From the NCBI RefSeq assembly GCF_040448685.1, contig NZ_CP159290.1, forward strand, positions 186,001 to 250,000: a stretch of DNA of 64,000 nucleotides, given 5' to 3'. Position 1 is the stretch's first letter. Each line of letters starts with the position of its first letter. The notes beneath the pieces were generated by a model. That model was given only the letters and a program-made list of their open reading frames with translations. It made no database searches and was not told the DNA's origin. The DNA is from Cellulosimicrobium sp. ES-005 (GTDB lineage Bacteria > Actinomycetota > Actinomycetes > Actinomycetales > Cellulomonadaceae). A program made the position numbers and the translations under genes. Below, piece after piece: positions 49,871-58,373 of the stretch.

Positions 49871-50283
49871 ATGCTGGGGAACCCGTTGCCGTCCCCCGTC
49901 GCCCTCGCGGTCGACGTCGCGCTGCTCGCCGCGGCCGTCGTTGCCGCGCTCCTGTGGTGGGACGGCCGACGTGCCGTCGTCCCGAGCTCGGCGGGGCGGC
50001 GCGCGGTGCGGCACTCCGCGGTGACGAGCGCCTCGTCCTGGGCCTGACGCTCGGCGGGCTCGTCGCGCTGGCCGGGCTCTCGCTGCGCTGGCTGGGGCTG
50101 GGGAACGGCGACGGCGTGCGGAGGGGGCCCGGGCTCAGCCCGGGACACCTCCAGGCCGGGAACGCCCTGCTCCTCGTGGCGCTGGCGGTCATGGTGGTGG
50201 CGATCGTGGTCCTGCTCTGGCCGGCCCGCGACCCTGCGCCGACGGCGGCGCCCGCGCGCGAGCCGGCGGGGGCGGTCGCGTGA
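49871..50283 (+). pseudogene. Frameshifted small membrane protein gene
   Basis: Two hydrophobic coding stretches lie in different frames. From ATG 49871 one frame reads MLGNPLPSPVALAVDVALLA then a helix and WWDGRRA, stopping at 50045. A second frame, open up to 50283, reads from about 50022 LVLGLTLGGLVALAGLSLRW and a further helix LLLVALAVMVVAIVVLLWPA. Joined near 50020-50035 they give one coherent three-helix protein of about 136 aa. The end overlaps the following GntR-type gene by 4 nt, as an intact operon gene would. Either a true frameshift or a sequencing indel. Confidence 0.55.
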
Positions 50284-50705
50284 GCCTCGCCGTCCGCATC
50301 GACCTGGACTCCCCGACGCCGCACTACGAGCAGCTCCGCGCCCAGCTCGCGGCCCTCGTCACGGCGGGCGACCTCGCCGACGGGCAGCGCCTGCCCACGG
50401 TGCGGGCGCTCGCGAACGACCTGGGGATCGCGCCGGGCACGGTCGCGCGGACCTACCGCGACCTGGAGGCCGCCGGGCTCGCCACGACGCGGCGACGGGT
50501 CGGGACCCTCGTGACGGCTCCGGCCGCGACGCTGTCGCGTGCGGCGGTGACGGACGCGGCGGCGCGCTTCGTCCGCCTGGCACGCGACCACGCGCTGACG
50601 GACACCGAGATCCGTGACGTCGTCGCGGCGGCGCTGCTCGTCGAGGGGCGGCCCGACGACGACCGGTCCGGTGACGACCTGTCCGCGACGGTCTCAGCCG
50701 GCTGA
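50280..50705 (+). CDS. YtrA-type GntR regulator
   Basis: The 141-aa product has the GntR winged helix at residues 1-75 (IDLDSPTPHYEQLRAQLAALVTAGDLADGQRLPTVRALANDLGI, APGTVARTYRDLEAAGLATT) and a short helical C-terminus of about 60 residues, which is the YtrA/YhcF subfamily. These regulators usually control the membrane-protein or ABC genes beside them, here the frameshifted membrane gene. GTG start overlaps that gene by 4 nt. Confidence 0.9.
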   Translation: MSLAVRIDLDSPTPHYEQLRAQLAALVTAGDLADGQRLPTVRALANDLGIAPGTVARTYRDLEAAGLATTRRRVGTLVTAPAATLSRAAVTDAAARFVRLARDHALTDTEIRDVVAAALLVEGRPDDDRSGDDLSATVSAG

Positions 50706-52121
50706 CGCGCCGTCCGCCGTCGTGCCGGCCCCGGCCCCGACCGCCGCGCCGACCGCCGTGCCGACCGCTGTCCGGGACCGGGCCACGCGCCGCGTCCGCA
50801 GCGCCGACGGCAGGCCGAGGCTCGCGAGCAGCGCGTCCGCGGCGGCCGCGAGCAGCACGGTCGTGAGCACCTGCACGACGACCGTCGCGACGATCTCGAG
50901 CGGGCCGACGAGCGCGCGCCAGGCGACGATGCCCGGCTGGCCGACGACGGCCTGCGCGGCCGTGTAGACGACCTGCTCGCCGAGCGTGAGGAGGGCGAAC
51001 GCGACGCAGAAGAGCAGCACGGCGCTCCACCGGCTGCGCCACAGCATGCCGACCGCGCCCACGAGGCCGCCGAACCGCCGGCCGGGGTCGAGCATGAGCT
51101 CCCACGCTCTGCGCGCGCCGCTCTCGCCGAGCGTCCGGTTGAACCGGTCGACGACGCGCGTCGCGCGGCCCGCCGGCTCGCCGCCGCCCTGCGTCGCGTG
51201 CGCGGGGTCGACGACGTCGATCGCCTCGACGCCGTAGACGATCGTGCCGAGGGTGAGCCAGGCCAGCGGCACGACGAGGCCGGTGACGACGCCCGCGAGG
51301 AGGAGCGACGTCGTCGGGCCCAGGGCGTCGACGAGCGGCTTGAGCACGTCGACGCGCGCCACCACGCCGTCCCACCACGTCGTGGTCTCGACGACGACGA
51401 CGCGCGACGTCCACCACTCGCGCACGCGGCCGACGACGGCCGTCACGGTGAACGCGCCGACGACGATCCACACGACCTCGCAGTAGCCCGCCGCGATGCG
51501 GACCGCGGCCGAGCGTGCGCTGCGCCGCGTGTCGCCGCCCGCGGCGGAGATGCCGCGGTCGACGCGCTTGGCGAGACGTTCGAGCAGCGTCCGGGCGAGC
51601 AGCGCGCCCGCGACGACGAGCACGACCGTGAGCCCGAAGCCCTCGGGGATCGGGCTCGCCGTCTCGATCCCGGACCCGGCCGCGAACGCGTGGTCGAGCG
51701 CCGCGGAGTCGATGTACGACTGCCAGTCGGACGAGAGGCCGCCGTAGAACTCGTAGATGACGAGGTACGGGACGAGGACCGACGCGATCGAGCCGAGGAG
51801 CGCCCGGACCTCGAGGCGGTCGCGCTCCGTCCGCGGCTCGCGGCGCAGGACGTGCAGCATGACGACGATCCCGACGACCGTCGCGAGCGGCGAGAAGCAC
51901 AGCACGAGCAGGCCGAGCACGCCGGACGACGGGGCGACCGCGAGCGCCGCCCGCAGCGCGAGCTCGTGCACGACCTCGGCGAGGAGCGCGACCGCGACGA
52001 GCGCGGGCCAGTGCCGGGACAGCAGGCGGCCGGCGTCGGCGAGGACGCGCGCGCCGGATCGCAGGACCGGGTCCTGGGGGACCGGCGTGGCGCTCGCAGG
52101 GGTTGCCGGTGGGGCCGTCAC
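50694..52121 (-). CDS. Large membrane protein of unknown function
   Basis: The 475-aa product has about eight hydrophobic segments in two halves, for example ALVAVALLAEVVHELALRAAL, GVLGLLVLCFSPLATVVGIVV, FGLTVVLVVAGALLARTLLE, and later LLLAGVVTGLVVPLAWLTLG and AVLLFCVAFALLTLGEQVVY. Between the halves is a soluble loop. The C-terminus is basic then Ala/Gly-rich. No family motif is recognised. Its 3' end overlaps the convergent GntR-type gene by 12 nt. Confidence 0.7.
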   Translation of the reverse strand: MTAPPATPASATPVPQDPVLRSGARVLADAGRLLSRHWPALVAVALLAEVVHELALRAALAVAPSSGVLGLLVLCFSPLATVVGIVVMLHVLRREPRTERDRLEVRALLGSIASVLVPYLVIYEFYGGLSSDWQSYIDSAALDHAFAAGSGIETASPIPEGFGLTVVLVVAGALLARTLLERLAKRVDRGISAAGGDTRRSARSAAVRIAAGYCEVVWIVVGAFTVTAVVGRVREWWTSRVVVVETTTWWDGVVARVDVLKPLVDALGPTTSLLLAGVVTGLVVPLAWLTLGTIVYGVEAIDVVDPAHATQGGGEPAGRATRVVDRFNRTLGESGARRAWELMLDPGRRFGGLVGAVGMLWRSRWSAVLLFCVAFALLTLGEQVVYTAAQAVVGQPGIVAWRALVGPLEIVATVVVQVLTTVLLAAAADALLASLGLPSALRTRRVARSRTAVGTAVGAAVGAGAGTTADGASAG

Positions 52122-52194
52122 GCGCGCCAGGGTACCGGGGCGGGAGCGCCGGGCGCTGCCGGCCCGCGAGCGCCTCGCCCGCGGGCGGTGGCGG

Positions 52195-52794
52195 TCACGT
52201 CGGCGGGGCGGACGGGTCGGCTCCGAGTGCTCCCCGCACGATCGCGCGGGCGAGGCGGCGGGTCGTCTCGCGGTCGACGTCTCCCGGGGCGTTGACCAGG
52301 GAGAACAGCGCGCCGCCGTAGAGGGTGACGAGCAGGGGGATCGCGTCGGGCGGGACGTCGAGCCCCAGCGTGGCGTGCTCGTCGGCGGTGAACGCGGTCG
52401 CGACGGAGCCGAGCCGCGCCAGCGCCGTGGCGAGCGCCGGGCGGCGGCGCGCCTCGAGCTGGAGCTCGAAGATCGCGAGGTACCGCTCGCGCGACGTCGT
52501 GACGGCGTCCTCGAGGGATGCGGCGAGGAGCTCGGTCAGCGGCTCCGGGGAGCCGGAGACGTCGAGCGTCCGGTCGATCCGCCGCATGGCGGCGAGGTGC
52601 TGGTCGACGACGCGCTCGGCCGCGGCGACGAGCAGCTCCTCCCTGCTGCGGACGTAGTTGGCCGCGGTCCCTGCCGGGAGCCCTGCGGCGCGCTCGACCG
52701 TGCGGTGGGTGAGGCCGTGCACGCCGTCCGTGGCGAGGAGGGCGACGGCGGCGTCCGCGAGAGCGGCCCGCCGCCCGGGGTTGGTCCTCGGCAT
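52195..52794 (-). CDS. TetR-family regulator
   Basis: The 199-aa product has the N-terminal TetR helix-turn-helix (residues 5-52; ALADAAVALLATDGVHGLTHRTVERAAGLPAGTAANYVRSREEL) and a helical ligand domain with ELLAASLEDAVTTSRERYLAIFELQLEA. It is divergent from an FAD monooxygenase gene that it most likely represses. ATG at 52794 has CATACT 7 nt upstream. Confidence 0.92.
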   Translation of the reverse strand: MPRTNPGRRAALADAAVALLATDGVHGLTHRTVERAAGLPAGTAANYVRSREELLVAAAERVVDQHLAAMRRIDRTLDVSGSPEPLTELLAASLEDAVTTSRERYLAIFELQLEARRRPALATALARLGSVATAFTADEHATLGLDVPPDAIPLLVTLYGGALFSLVNAPGDVDRETTRRLARAIVRGALGADPSAPPT

Positions 52795-52801
52795 GGCTGC
52801 C

Positions 52802-52840
52802 AGTATGGCAACATCTGTACTACAACGCCCGTAGTGGTAT
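52802..52840. promoter_or_regulatory. Divergent promoter/operator of the TetR and monooxygenase genes
   Basis: The minus-strand -10 CATACT (52802-52807) serves the TetR gene. An inverted repeat ACTAC-N7-GTAGT (52819-52823 and 52831-52835) is a candidate TetR operator upstream of the monooxygenase. Confidence 0.4.
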
Positions 52841-52871
52841 GCGCCTCGGGCTCGTCGACCTGGAGGCACCC

Positions 52872-54047
52872 ATGACCCCTACCGCGATCGTCGTCGGAGC
52901 CGGGATCGCCGGTCTCGCGTCCGCGATCTCTCTCGCGGGCACGGGGTGGGGCGTCACCGTCCTCGAGCGCTCACCCGCGCTGGGCGAGGTCGGCGCGGGT
53001 TTCGCCATGTCGCGCAACGCGGTCGCGGCGTTCCGCGGCCTCGGGTTCGACGACGACGCCGTCGCCCGGCTCGGGTACGCGACCTGGGCGGGCGGGACGT
53101 GGGACCTCTACGGGCGCCCGATCCTCACGCTGCCCGGCACCCCCGCGGTGCGCGCGTCCGTCGAGCTGGTCGGCGTCCACCGGCGTCGGCTCCACGAGGC
53201 GCTGCACCGCCGGGCGACCGACCTGGGCGTCGAGATCGTCACGGCGACGCCGGTGACCACGCTGGATCCCGGCGACCCCGCCGGGTCGCCCGCCGTCGTC
53301 GCGGGTCGGGAGGCGGACCTCGTCGTCGGCGCGGACGGGATGCGCAGCGCCGTCCGCGCGACCCTGTTCCCGGCGAGCGTGCCGGTGTACAGCGGCTACT
53401 CGAGCTGGCGCGCGATCACCCCCGGTGCCTGGGGCGCGAAGGCCCTGACCCAGTACTGGGGCGCGCACGCGGAGTTCGGCCTGCTGCGCACCGCCGCCGA
53501 CGAGACCTACTGGTACGGCTACGTCACGATGCCCGAGCGGACGCGGCTGGACGACGAGCTGGGCGCGGCCCGTGAGCGGTTCGCCGGGTGGGCGCCGCCG
53601 GTGCAGGAGGTCCTCGCCGCGACGTCGCCGGACGCCGTCCTGCGCCACGACGTGCACCACCTGCCCGGCGGCCTCCCGCGCTACGCGACGGGCCGCGTCG
53701 TCCTGGTCGGCGACGCCGCGCACGGCACGCTCCCGACGATGGGGCAGGGTGCGGCGACGGCGCTGGAGGACGGGCTGTGCGTCGGCCTCCTGGTCGGGTC
53801 GCCCGTCGCGGCGGGCGGTCGGCTCGCCTTGGCGCTCGCGGGGTACGACGCCGCGCGCCGGCCCCGGTGCCGGGCGCTCGCCCGGGCATCGGTCGCGACG
53901 GGTCGCTTCGGCTCGCACCTCGGCGGCGGCTGGCGGCAGACCGTCCGGAACGGGCTCATGCGCCTGACCCCGGCCTCCGCGGTCACGCGCGGGGCGCGCG
54001 CCGCGATGGGCTGGACCCCGCCCGATCCGGCACCCCCGGTGCGCTGA
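52872..54047 (+). CDS. FAD-dependent monooxygenase
   Basis: The 391-aa product has the flavoprotein hydroxylase motifs: AIVVGAGIAGLASAISLA (GxGxxG) at residues 4-21, VVGADGMRSAVR in the middle, and GRVVLVGDAAHGTLPTMGQGAATALEDG (GD motif) near residue 275. It belongs with salicylate/3-hydroxybenzoate hydroxylase-like class A monooxygenases acting on an unknown aromatic. ATG at 52872 has TGGAGG 5 nt upstream and fits the motif distance. Confidence 0.92.
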   Translation: MTPTAIVVGAGIAGLASAISLAGTGWGVTVLERSPALGEVGAGFAMSRNAVAAFRGLGFDDDAVARLGYATWAGGTWDLYGRPILTLPGTPAVRASVELVGVHRRRLHEALHRRATDLGVEIVTATPVTTLDPGDPAGSPAVVAGREADLVVGADGMRSAVRATLFPASVPVYSGYSSWRAITPGAWGAKALTQYWGAHAEFGLLRTAADETYWYGYVTMPERTRLDDELGAARERFAGWAPPVQEVLAATSPDAVLRHDVHHLPGGLPRYATGRVVLVGDAAHGTLPTMGQGAATALEDGLCVGLLVGSPVAAGGRLALALAGYDAARRPRCRALARASVATGRFGSHLGGGWRQTVRNGLMRLTPASAVTRGARAAMGWTPPDPAPPVR

Positions 54048-54075
54048 CCCAGCGCCGACTCTCGCCGTCGGGTAC

Positions 54076-54133
54076 GCCGAACCCGGGGTCCCTCCCCACG
54101 TCGCGACGATCGTGAGGAACGACCCCGGGCTCG
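54076..54133. terminator. Long imperfect hairpin between convergent genes (copy B)
   Basis: Its arms (54076-54100 and 54111-54133) share long stretches with the copy at 18281-18340, including CCGAACCCGGGGTCC and GAACGACCCCGGG. The loop and the inner stem differ. It lies between the monooxygenase stop and a convergent DUF4235 gene. Confidence 0.8.
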
Positions 54134-54141
54134 AGCGGCGG

Positions 54142-54420
54142 CTACGACGCGCGCGACGCGAGGCGGGCGACGACGCGCTTGGCCTCCTTGCCGGCGAACC
54201 GGCGCGCGAGGACGCCGACGCCGGCGGCGACGGCCGCGAAGGTGACGGCGGAGACGATGCCGACCTCCTCGTCGTCGAGGTCCTTGGGGGCGTCGTGACC
54301 CGTGACCTTCGCCCAGACGAACGTGACGAGCTTCTGCGCCACCCAGCCCGCGGCGAACGTGAGGGCGACGGTGCCGACCTTCACGGCCAGGGTCTGCTCG
54401 GTCTCGGTCGTGTCGGCCAC
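54142..54420 (-). CDS. DUF4235 family membrane protein (copy 1)
   Basis: The 92-aa product has two hydrophobic helices (about residues 15-35 and 58-76) with VALTFAAGWVAQKLVTFVWAKVTGHDAPKD and EEVGIVSAVTFAAVAAGVGVLARRFA. Small DUF4235 proteins are widespread in actinobacteria, of unknown role. GTG at 54420 has GGAGG about 7 nt upstream. A second family member is at 62449. Confidence 0.8.
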   Translation of the reverse strand: MADTTETEQTLAVKVGTVALTFAAGWVAQKLVTFVWAKVTGHDAPKDLDDEEVGIVSAVTFAAVAAGVGVLARRFAGKEAKRVVARLASRAS

Positions 54421-54532
54421 GAGGGTCCTCCGTGAGTCGGGGCGCCGGTCGGCGCGGGCGTGCTCCCACCGTAGTGCGAACCGTCGGCGCCCGCGTCGCG
54501 CGGCGCGCGCACGTGGCCACGGCCCGACGTCG

Positions 54533-54590
54533 CGAGACGCGAGAAGTGGCCCTCTGGAGGCCACCGTGGAGGGCCACTTCTCGCGTCTCG
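54533..54590. terminator. Perfect 22-bp hairpin behind the FtsX-type gene
   Basis: Arms 54533-54554 and 54569-54590 are fully complementary with a 14-nt loop. It lies 15 nt after the minus-strand stop at 54605 and ends that operon. Confidence 0.85.
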
Positions 54591-54604
54591 TCACCGCCCT
54601 CGCG

Positions 54605-57142
54605 TCATTCCTGGCTCACCGCGTCGAGCACGGGCAGCCGGGCCGCGCGCGTCGCGGGCCAGACCGCCGCGACGACCCCGACGACGGCGGCGAGCGCGAG
54701 CATCGCCCCGAGCTGGGCCCACGGCACGGCGAGGGTCGTGAAGCCCTCGTCCGCGAGGACGGACGGGAGCGCGGCGGCCAGGCCGGTCCCCACGACCAGC
54801 CCGACCGCCGTCCCGAAGACCGCGACCAGCACGGACTCGATGACGATCGTCGTGGCGAGCTGGGCGCGCCCCAGCCCGACGGCGCGCAGGAGCCCGATCT
54901 CGCGCGTCCGCTCGACGACGGACAGGGCGAGCGTGTTGACGATCCCGAGCACCGCGACGAGCACGGACAGGCCGAGCAGCGCGTAGACGATCGCGAGGAT
55001 CGACTCGACCTGGGACGCGACCTCCCCGGCGAACTCGTCGGCGTCGAGCACGCTCGCGACGACGTAGGGCGCGACGGCCTCGGTCACCGCGCCCCGCACG
55101 GCCGCGAGGTCGGCGCCCGGCTCGACGTCGAGGAACAGCATCTCGGGGGTCGTCGCGCCGACGGCCGAGGCGACGTCCGGCGGCAGGAGCATGTCGACCG
55201 AGAACGCATGGGAGTCGATCACGGCGCCGATGCGGACCTCGTGCGCCGGGAGGTCGGGCCGGGTGGGGTCGGCGATCGTCACGACGTCGCCGAGCGCCCA
55301 GTCGTGCTCGTCGAGCGCGTCCGCCATGACGGCCGCCTCGCCGCGCGCGTACGCGTCGAGGTCGCCCTCGACGGCCGTCGTGCGGACCGAGCGGCCGAAG
55401 CCCTCGGCAGGGAACCCGACGACGAGCTGCGGCTCGCCGTCGACGGCGACCTGCCCGTACGTCGTGAGGTCGACGGACGCGACGCCGGGCACCGCGCGCA
55501 CGTCGGTCGCGACGCCCTCGGGCAGGTACGGGGTCGCGGACCGGACGACGAGGTTGGCGGCCGTCTCCTCGTCGACGATGCCGGTCACGGACTCGCGCGC
55601 CGAGAGCGCGAGGACGGACGTCGTCGACACGAGCGCCATCCCCACGACGAGCGCCCCTGCGGTCGCGGCCGTGCGCCGCGGTTGGCGCGTCACGTTGCCG
55701 CGCGCGAGCCCGCCGAGCGGCCGGACCAGCGCGACGAACGGCGCGGCGAGGACTCCGAGCACGGGACCGACCGCGAGCGGGGAGAGCAGCAGCACGCCCG
55801 CGATCACCCCGACGGCGCCGAGCCCGAGGAGCGGCGCACCGCCGCTCCCGACCACCGCGGCGCCCACCACGAGACCGGTGCCGGCGAGCAGGGTCAGCGT
55901 CCCCGCGACCACCCGGGCGACGCCCGGGCCGGCGGGCCGCACGACGTCGGCCCGCATCGCCTCGACGGGCCGGACGAGCGCCGCGTGGCGCGCGGGCAGG
56001 GCCGCCGCCACGACCGACACCACCACCCCGACGACGAGCGGGACCACGATCCCGGCCGTCGTCACGGGCAGCGACCCGGCGAGCTCCATGCCCACCGCGC
56101 CGAGCCCGGCCCGCGCGAGCTCGGCGAGCCCGAACCCGGCCGCGACGCCCAGCACCGCGCCGACGACCCCGACGACCGCGGCCTGCCCCAGCACCGAGGC
56201 GAACACCTGCCCGGGCGACACCCCGACGGCGCGCAGGAGCGCGAGCTCGCGCGTGCGGCGGCGCACGTGCATCGCGAACGTGTTGGTGATGATGAACGTG
56301 CCGACGAACAGCGCGAGCCCGGCGAACACGAGCAGGAACGTCGAGACGAAGCCGAGCTGGTCGGCGACGGCGCTGCTCGTCTCGGCGCGCAGCTCCGCGC
56401 CCGTCACGGCCTCGGCGCCGTCGGGCAGCGACGTCGCGACGGCGTCGCGCAGCGCCTCGGGCGAGACGCCGTCGGAGGCGTGCAGGGCGATCGACGGCAC
56501 CATGCCGTCCGGCGCGTACGTCGCGGCCGCGGTCGCCGCGTCGAGCAGGACGATCGTCGCGCCCGCCATGGGCGCGGACAGGGAGAGCTCGCCGACGACG
56601 CGCACCGGGCGCACCGCGTCCCCGAGCACGACGTCGGTCGTGTCGCCCACGGCGAGCCCGGACGCCTCGAGCGTCGCGGACTCGAGCGCGACCTCGCCGC
56701 CGTTCTCCGGCGCCCGGCCGTCGACCACGCGCGGCCCGGGGTCGCGCGGGTCGTACCCGACCGCCATGCTCGGCGCCTGGGTGCTCAGCACCGCGGTGCC
56801 GTCGGCGCCCACCAGGACGGCGGGGCCGCTCACCTCCGCGAGCGCGAGGTCGACGTCGTCCCGCGCGTCGAGCGTGCCGGCCAGGTCCGCCGGGACGAGG
56901 CTCCGTGCGCCGCCGAGCTGCGCGGACGACGACTCGAGCGCGGACCCGGCGCTGGCCGCGCCGCGCACGTACGCGTCGGCCTGGATCGACGACGCGACGA
57001 TGCCGTCGAAGGTCGAGGCGAGCATCGCGCGGAGCGCGAACGTGCCGGTGACGAACGCGACGCCGATCGTCACCGCGAGCACGGACAGCACGAGCTGTGC
57101 GCCGTGCGCGCGCACGCCGCGCAGCGCGATCCGGCCCATCAT
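54605..57142 (-). CDS. FtsX/MacB-type ABC permease
   Basis: The 845-aa product has the ten-helix duplicated FtsX architecture: helix 1 near residues 15-37, an extracytoplasmic MacB-like domain, three helices around 265-390 with RRRTRELALLRAVGVSPGQVF, a second N-terminal-like helix and domain, and a terminal three-helix FtsX unit with ERTREIGLLRAVGLGRAQL. It pairs with the ATPase coded immediately upstream (ATGA overlap). Such systems export lipids, peptides or antibiotics, or regulate wall hydrolases; the cargo is not evident. Confidence 0.9.
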   Translation of the reverse strand: MMGRIALRGVRAHGAQLVLSVLAVTIGVAFVTGTFALRAMLASTFDGIVASSIQADAYVRGAASAGSALESSSAQLGGARSLVPADLAGTLDARDDVDLALAEVSGPAVLVGADGTAVLSTQAPSMAVGYDPRDPGPRVVDGRAPENGGEVALESATLEASGLAVGDTTDVVLGDAVRPVRVVGELSLSAPMAGATIVLLDAATAAATYAPDGMVPSIALHASDGVSPEALRDAVATSLPDGAEAVTGAELRAETSSAVADQLGFVSTFLLVFAGLALFVGTFIITNTFAMHVRRRTRELALLRAVGVSPGQVFASVLGQAAVVGVVGAVLGVAAGFGLAELARAGLGAVGMELAGSLPVTTAGIVVPLVVGVVVSVVAAALPARHAALVRPVEAMRADVVRPAGPGVARVVAGTLTLLAGTGLVVGAAVVGSGGAPLLGLGAVGVIAGVLLLSPLAVGPVLGVLAAPFVALVRPLGGLARGNVTRQPRRTAATAGALVVGMALVSTTSVLALSARESVTGIVDEETAANLVVRSATPYLPEGVATDVRAVPGVASVDLTTYGQVAVDGEPQLVVGFPAEGFGRSVRTTAVEGDLDAYARGEAAVMADALDEHDWALGDVVTIADPTRPDLPAHEVRIGAVIDSHAFSVDMLLPPDVASAVGATTPEMLFLDVEPGADLAAVRGAVTEAVAPYVVASVLDADEFAGEVASQVESILAIVYALLGLSVLVAVLGIVNTLALSVVERTREIGLLRAVGLGRAQLATTIVIESVLVAVFGTAVGLVVGTGLAAALPSVLADEGFTTLAVPWAQLGAMLALAAVVGVVAAVWPATRAARLPVLDAVSQE

Positions 57143-58011
57143 CGGACGGTCGCCGGTTCGTGCGCCGGGCCGGCGGCGTGCGCGCCCGCGGACGCCGCGG
57201 GCGTGAGGGCCCCGAGCGTGTCGAGGACGGCCTGCGGCGTGGGTTCGCGCAGCTCGGTCACGAGGCGCCCGTCCGCGAGGAACAGCACGCGGTGCGCGTA
57301 CGACGCCGCCGTCGGGTCGTGCGTGACCATCGCGACGGACTGGCCGAGGTCGTCCACCGAGGCGCGCAGGAAGCCGAGCACCTCCGCGGCGGCGCGCGAG
57401 TCGAGGTTGCCGGTCGGCTCGTCCGCGAACACGACCGCCGGCCGGGACACGAGCGCCCGCGCGCACGCGACCCGCTGCTGCTGCCCGCCCGAGAGCTCCG
57501 CCGGGCGGTGCCCGAGCCGCGGGCGCAGGCCGACGGCGTCGACGACGCGGTCGAACCACTCCCGGTCCACGGGCCGGCGCGCGACGGCGAGCGGGAGCAC
57601 GATGTTCTCCTCCGCCGTGAGCGTCGGCACGAGGTTGAACGACTGGAAGACGAACCCGATGCGCGTGCGTCGCAGCCGCGTCAGCCGTCGCTCGCTCATC
57701 GCCGAGACCGTCTCGCCGTCCACGACGACGGTCCCCGCCGTGGGGGAGTCCAGCCCGGCGAGGCAGTGCATGAGGGTCGACTTGCCCGACCCCGACGGGC
57801 CCATGATCGCGGTCAGGCGCCCCCGTTCGAGGTCGACGTCGACGCCGTCCAGGGCGCGGACCGCGGCCTCGCCGCGCCCGTAGGTCTTCACGATCCCCCG
57901 CGCGGTGGCGATCACGGGCCGCTCCGGCGTGGTCCCGGCGGCACCCGCGGCGTGCTCGGCGGGCGCGGCGACGGTCGTCCTCACGCCCGTCGTCCCAGGT
58001 CTGCTGCTCAT
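57139..58011 (-). CDS. ABC transporter ATP-binding protein (LolD/MacB-like)
   Basis: The 290-aa product has an N-terminal tail of about 30 residues, then the ATPase core: MGPSGSGKSTLMHCLAGLD, the Q-loop FVFQSFNLVPTLTAEEN, LSGGQQQRVACARAL and VVFADEPTGNLDSRAA. A C-terminal Ala/Pro tail follows. It energises the FtsX-type permease coded downstream. GAAGGA precedes the ATG. Confidence 0.93.
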   Translation of the reverse strand: MSSRPGTTGVRTTVAAPAEHAAGAAGTTPERPVIATARGIVKTYGRGEAAVRALDGVDVDLERGRLTAIMGPSGSGKSTLMHCLAGLDSPTAGTVVVDGETVSAMSERRLTRLRRTRIGFVFQSFNLVPTLTAEENIVLPLAVARRPVDREWFDRVVDAVGLRPRLGHRPAELSGGQQQRVACARALVSRPAVVFADEPTGNLDSRAAAEVLGFLRASVDDLGQSVAMVTHDPTAASYAHRVLFLADGRLVTELREPTPQAVLDTLGALTPAASAGAHAAGPAHEPATVR

Positions 58012-58179
58012 CGGTCCTTCCCCTCCTGCGTCGTCGGCCGGGTGTCCCGGTCCGGTCGTCTCGACCCTCCCGCGGCGGTGCGCCCCGGGGCATCGGGGAC
58101 CGGCCCGGAACCCCTCCCTTGTCGCCGCGGGTCCGCGCTCAGGGTTCTCTCAGGGGGATTCCCCAGGCGCGGCCCGGTG

Positions 58180-58185
58180 TAGGCT
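58180..58185 (+). promoter_or_regulatory. -10 hexamer of the thiamine uptake operon
   Basis: TAGGCT matches TANNNT and would start transcription near 58192, just before the riboswitch. Confidence 0.5.
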
Positions 58186-58195
58186 CGACGGGAAC

Positions 58196-58290
58196 GACAG
58201 GGGAGCTCCTGGAGGAGCTGAGAGTGCGGACCACCGCAGACCCTCGAACCTGATCCGGTTAGCACCGGTGGAGGAAGTCGGGAATCTCGA
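58196..58290 (+). ncRNA. TPP riboswitch (THI element)
   Basis: All conserved THI-box blocks are present in order: the GGGGAGCTCC stem start, GCTGAGAG, the ACCCTCGAACCTGATC block, GGTTAGCACC, and GGAGGAAGTCGGGA closing. This aptamer binds thiamine pyrophosphate and lowers expression when thiamine is plentiful. It precedes thiBPQ. Downstream (58349-58369) CCTCC can pair with the GGAGG of the thiB ribosome-binding site, which suggests control of translation initiation. Confidence 0.97.
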
Positions 58291-58373
58291 TCACCTGCTC
58301 GTGCGGTCGCCCGCGCTCGCGGGGCACGGTCGCGCGGGCCGGTGAACCCCTCCTGAACGTCCTGGGAGGACAC

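Noticed and set aside
49657-50148. Minus-strand open frame over the frameshifted membrane gene
   Set aside because: Ser/Arg/Pro-rich translation without motifs, while the plus-strand frames show transmembrane helices and operon-type overlap.
54302-57883. A 1193-codon open frame on the plus strand opposite the FtsX-type permease
   Set aside because: Shadow frame: highly charged His/Arg/Asp-rich translation without domains, opposite a clear ABC permease and ATPase.
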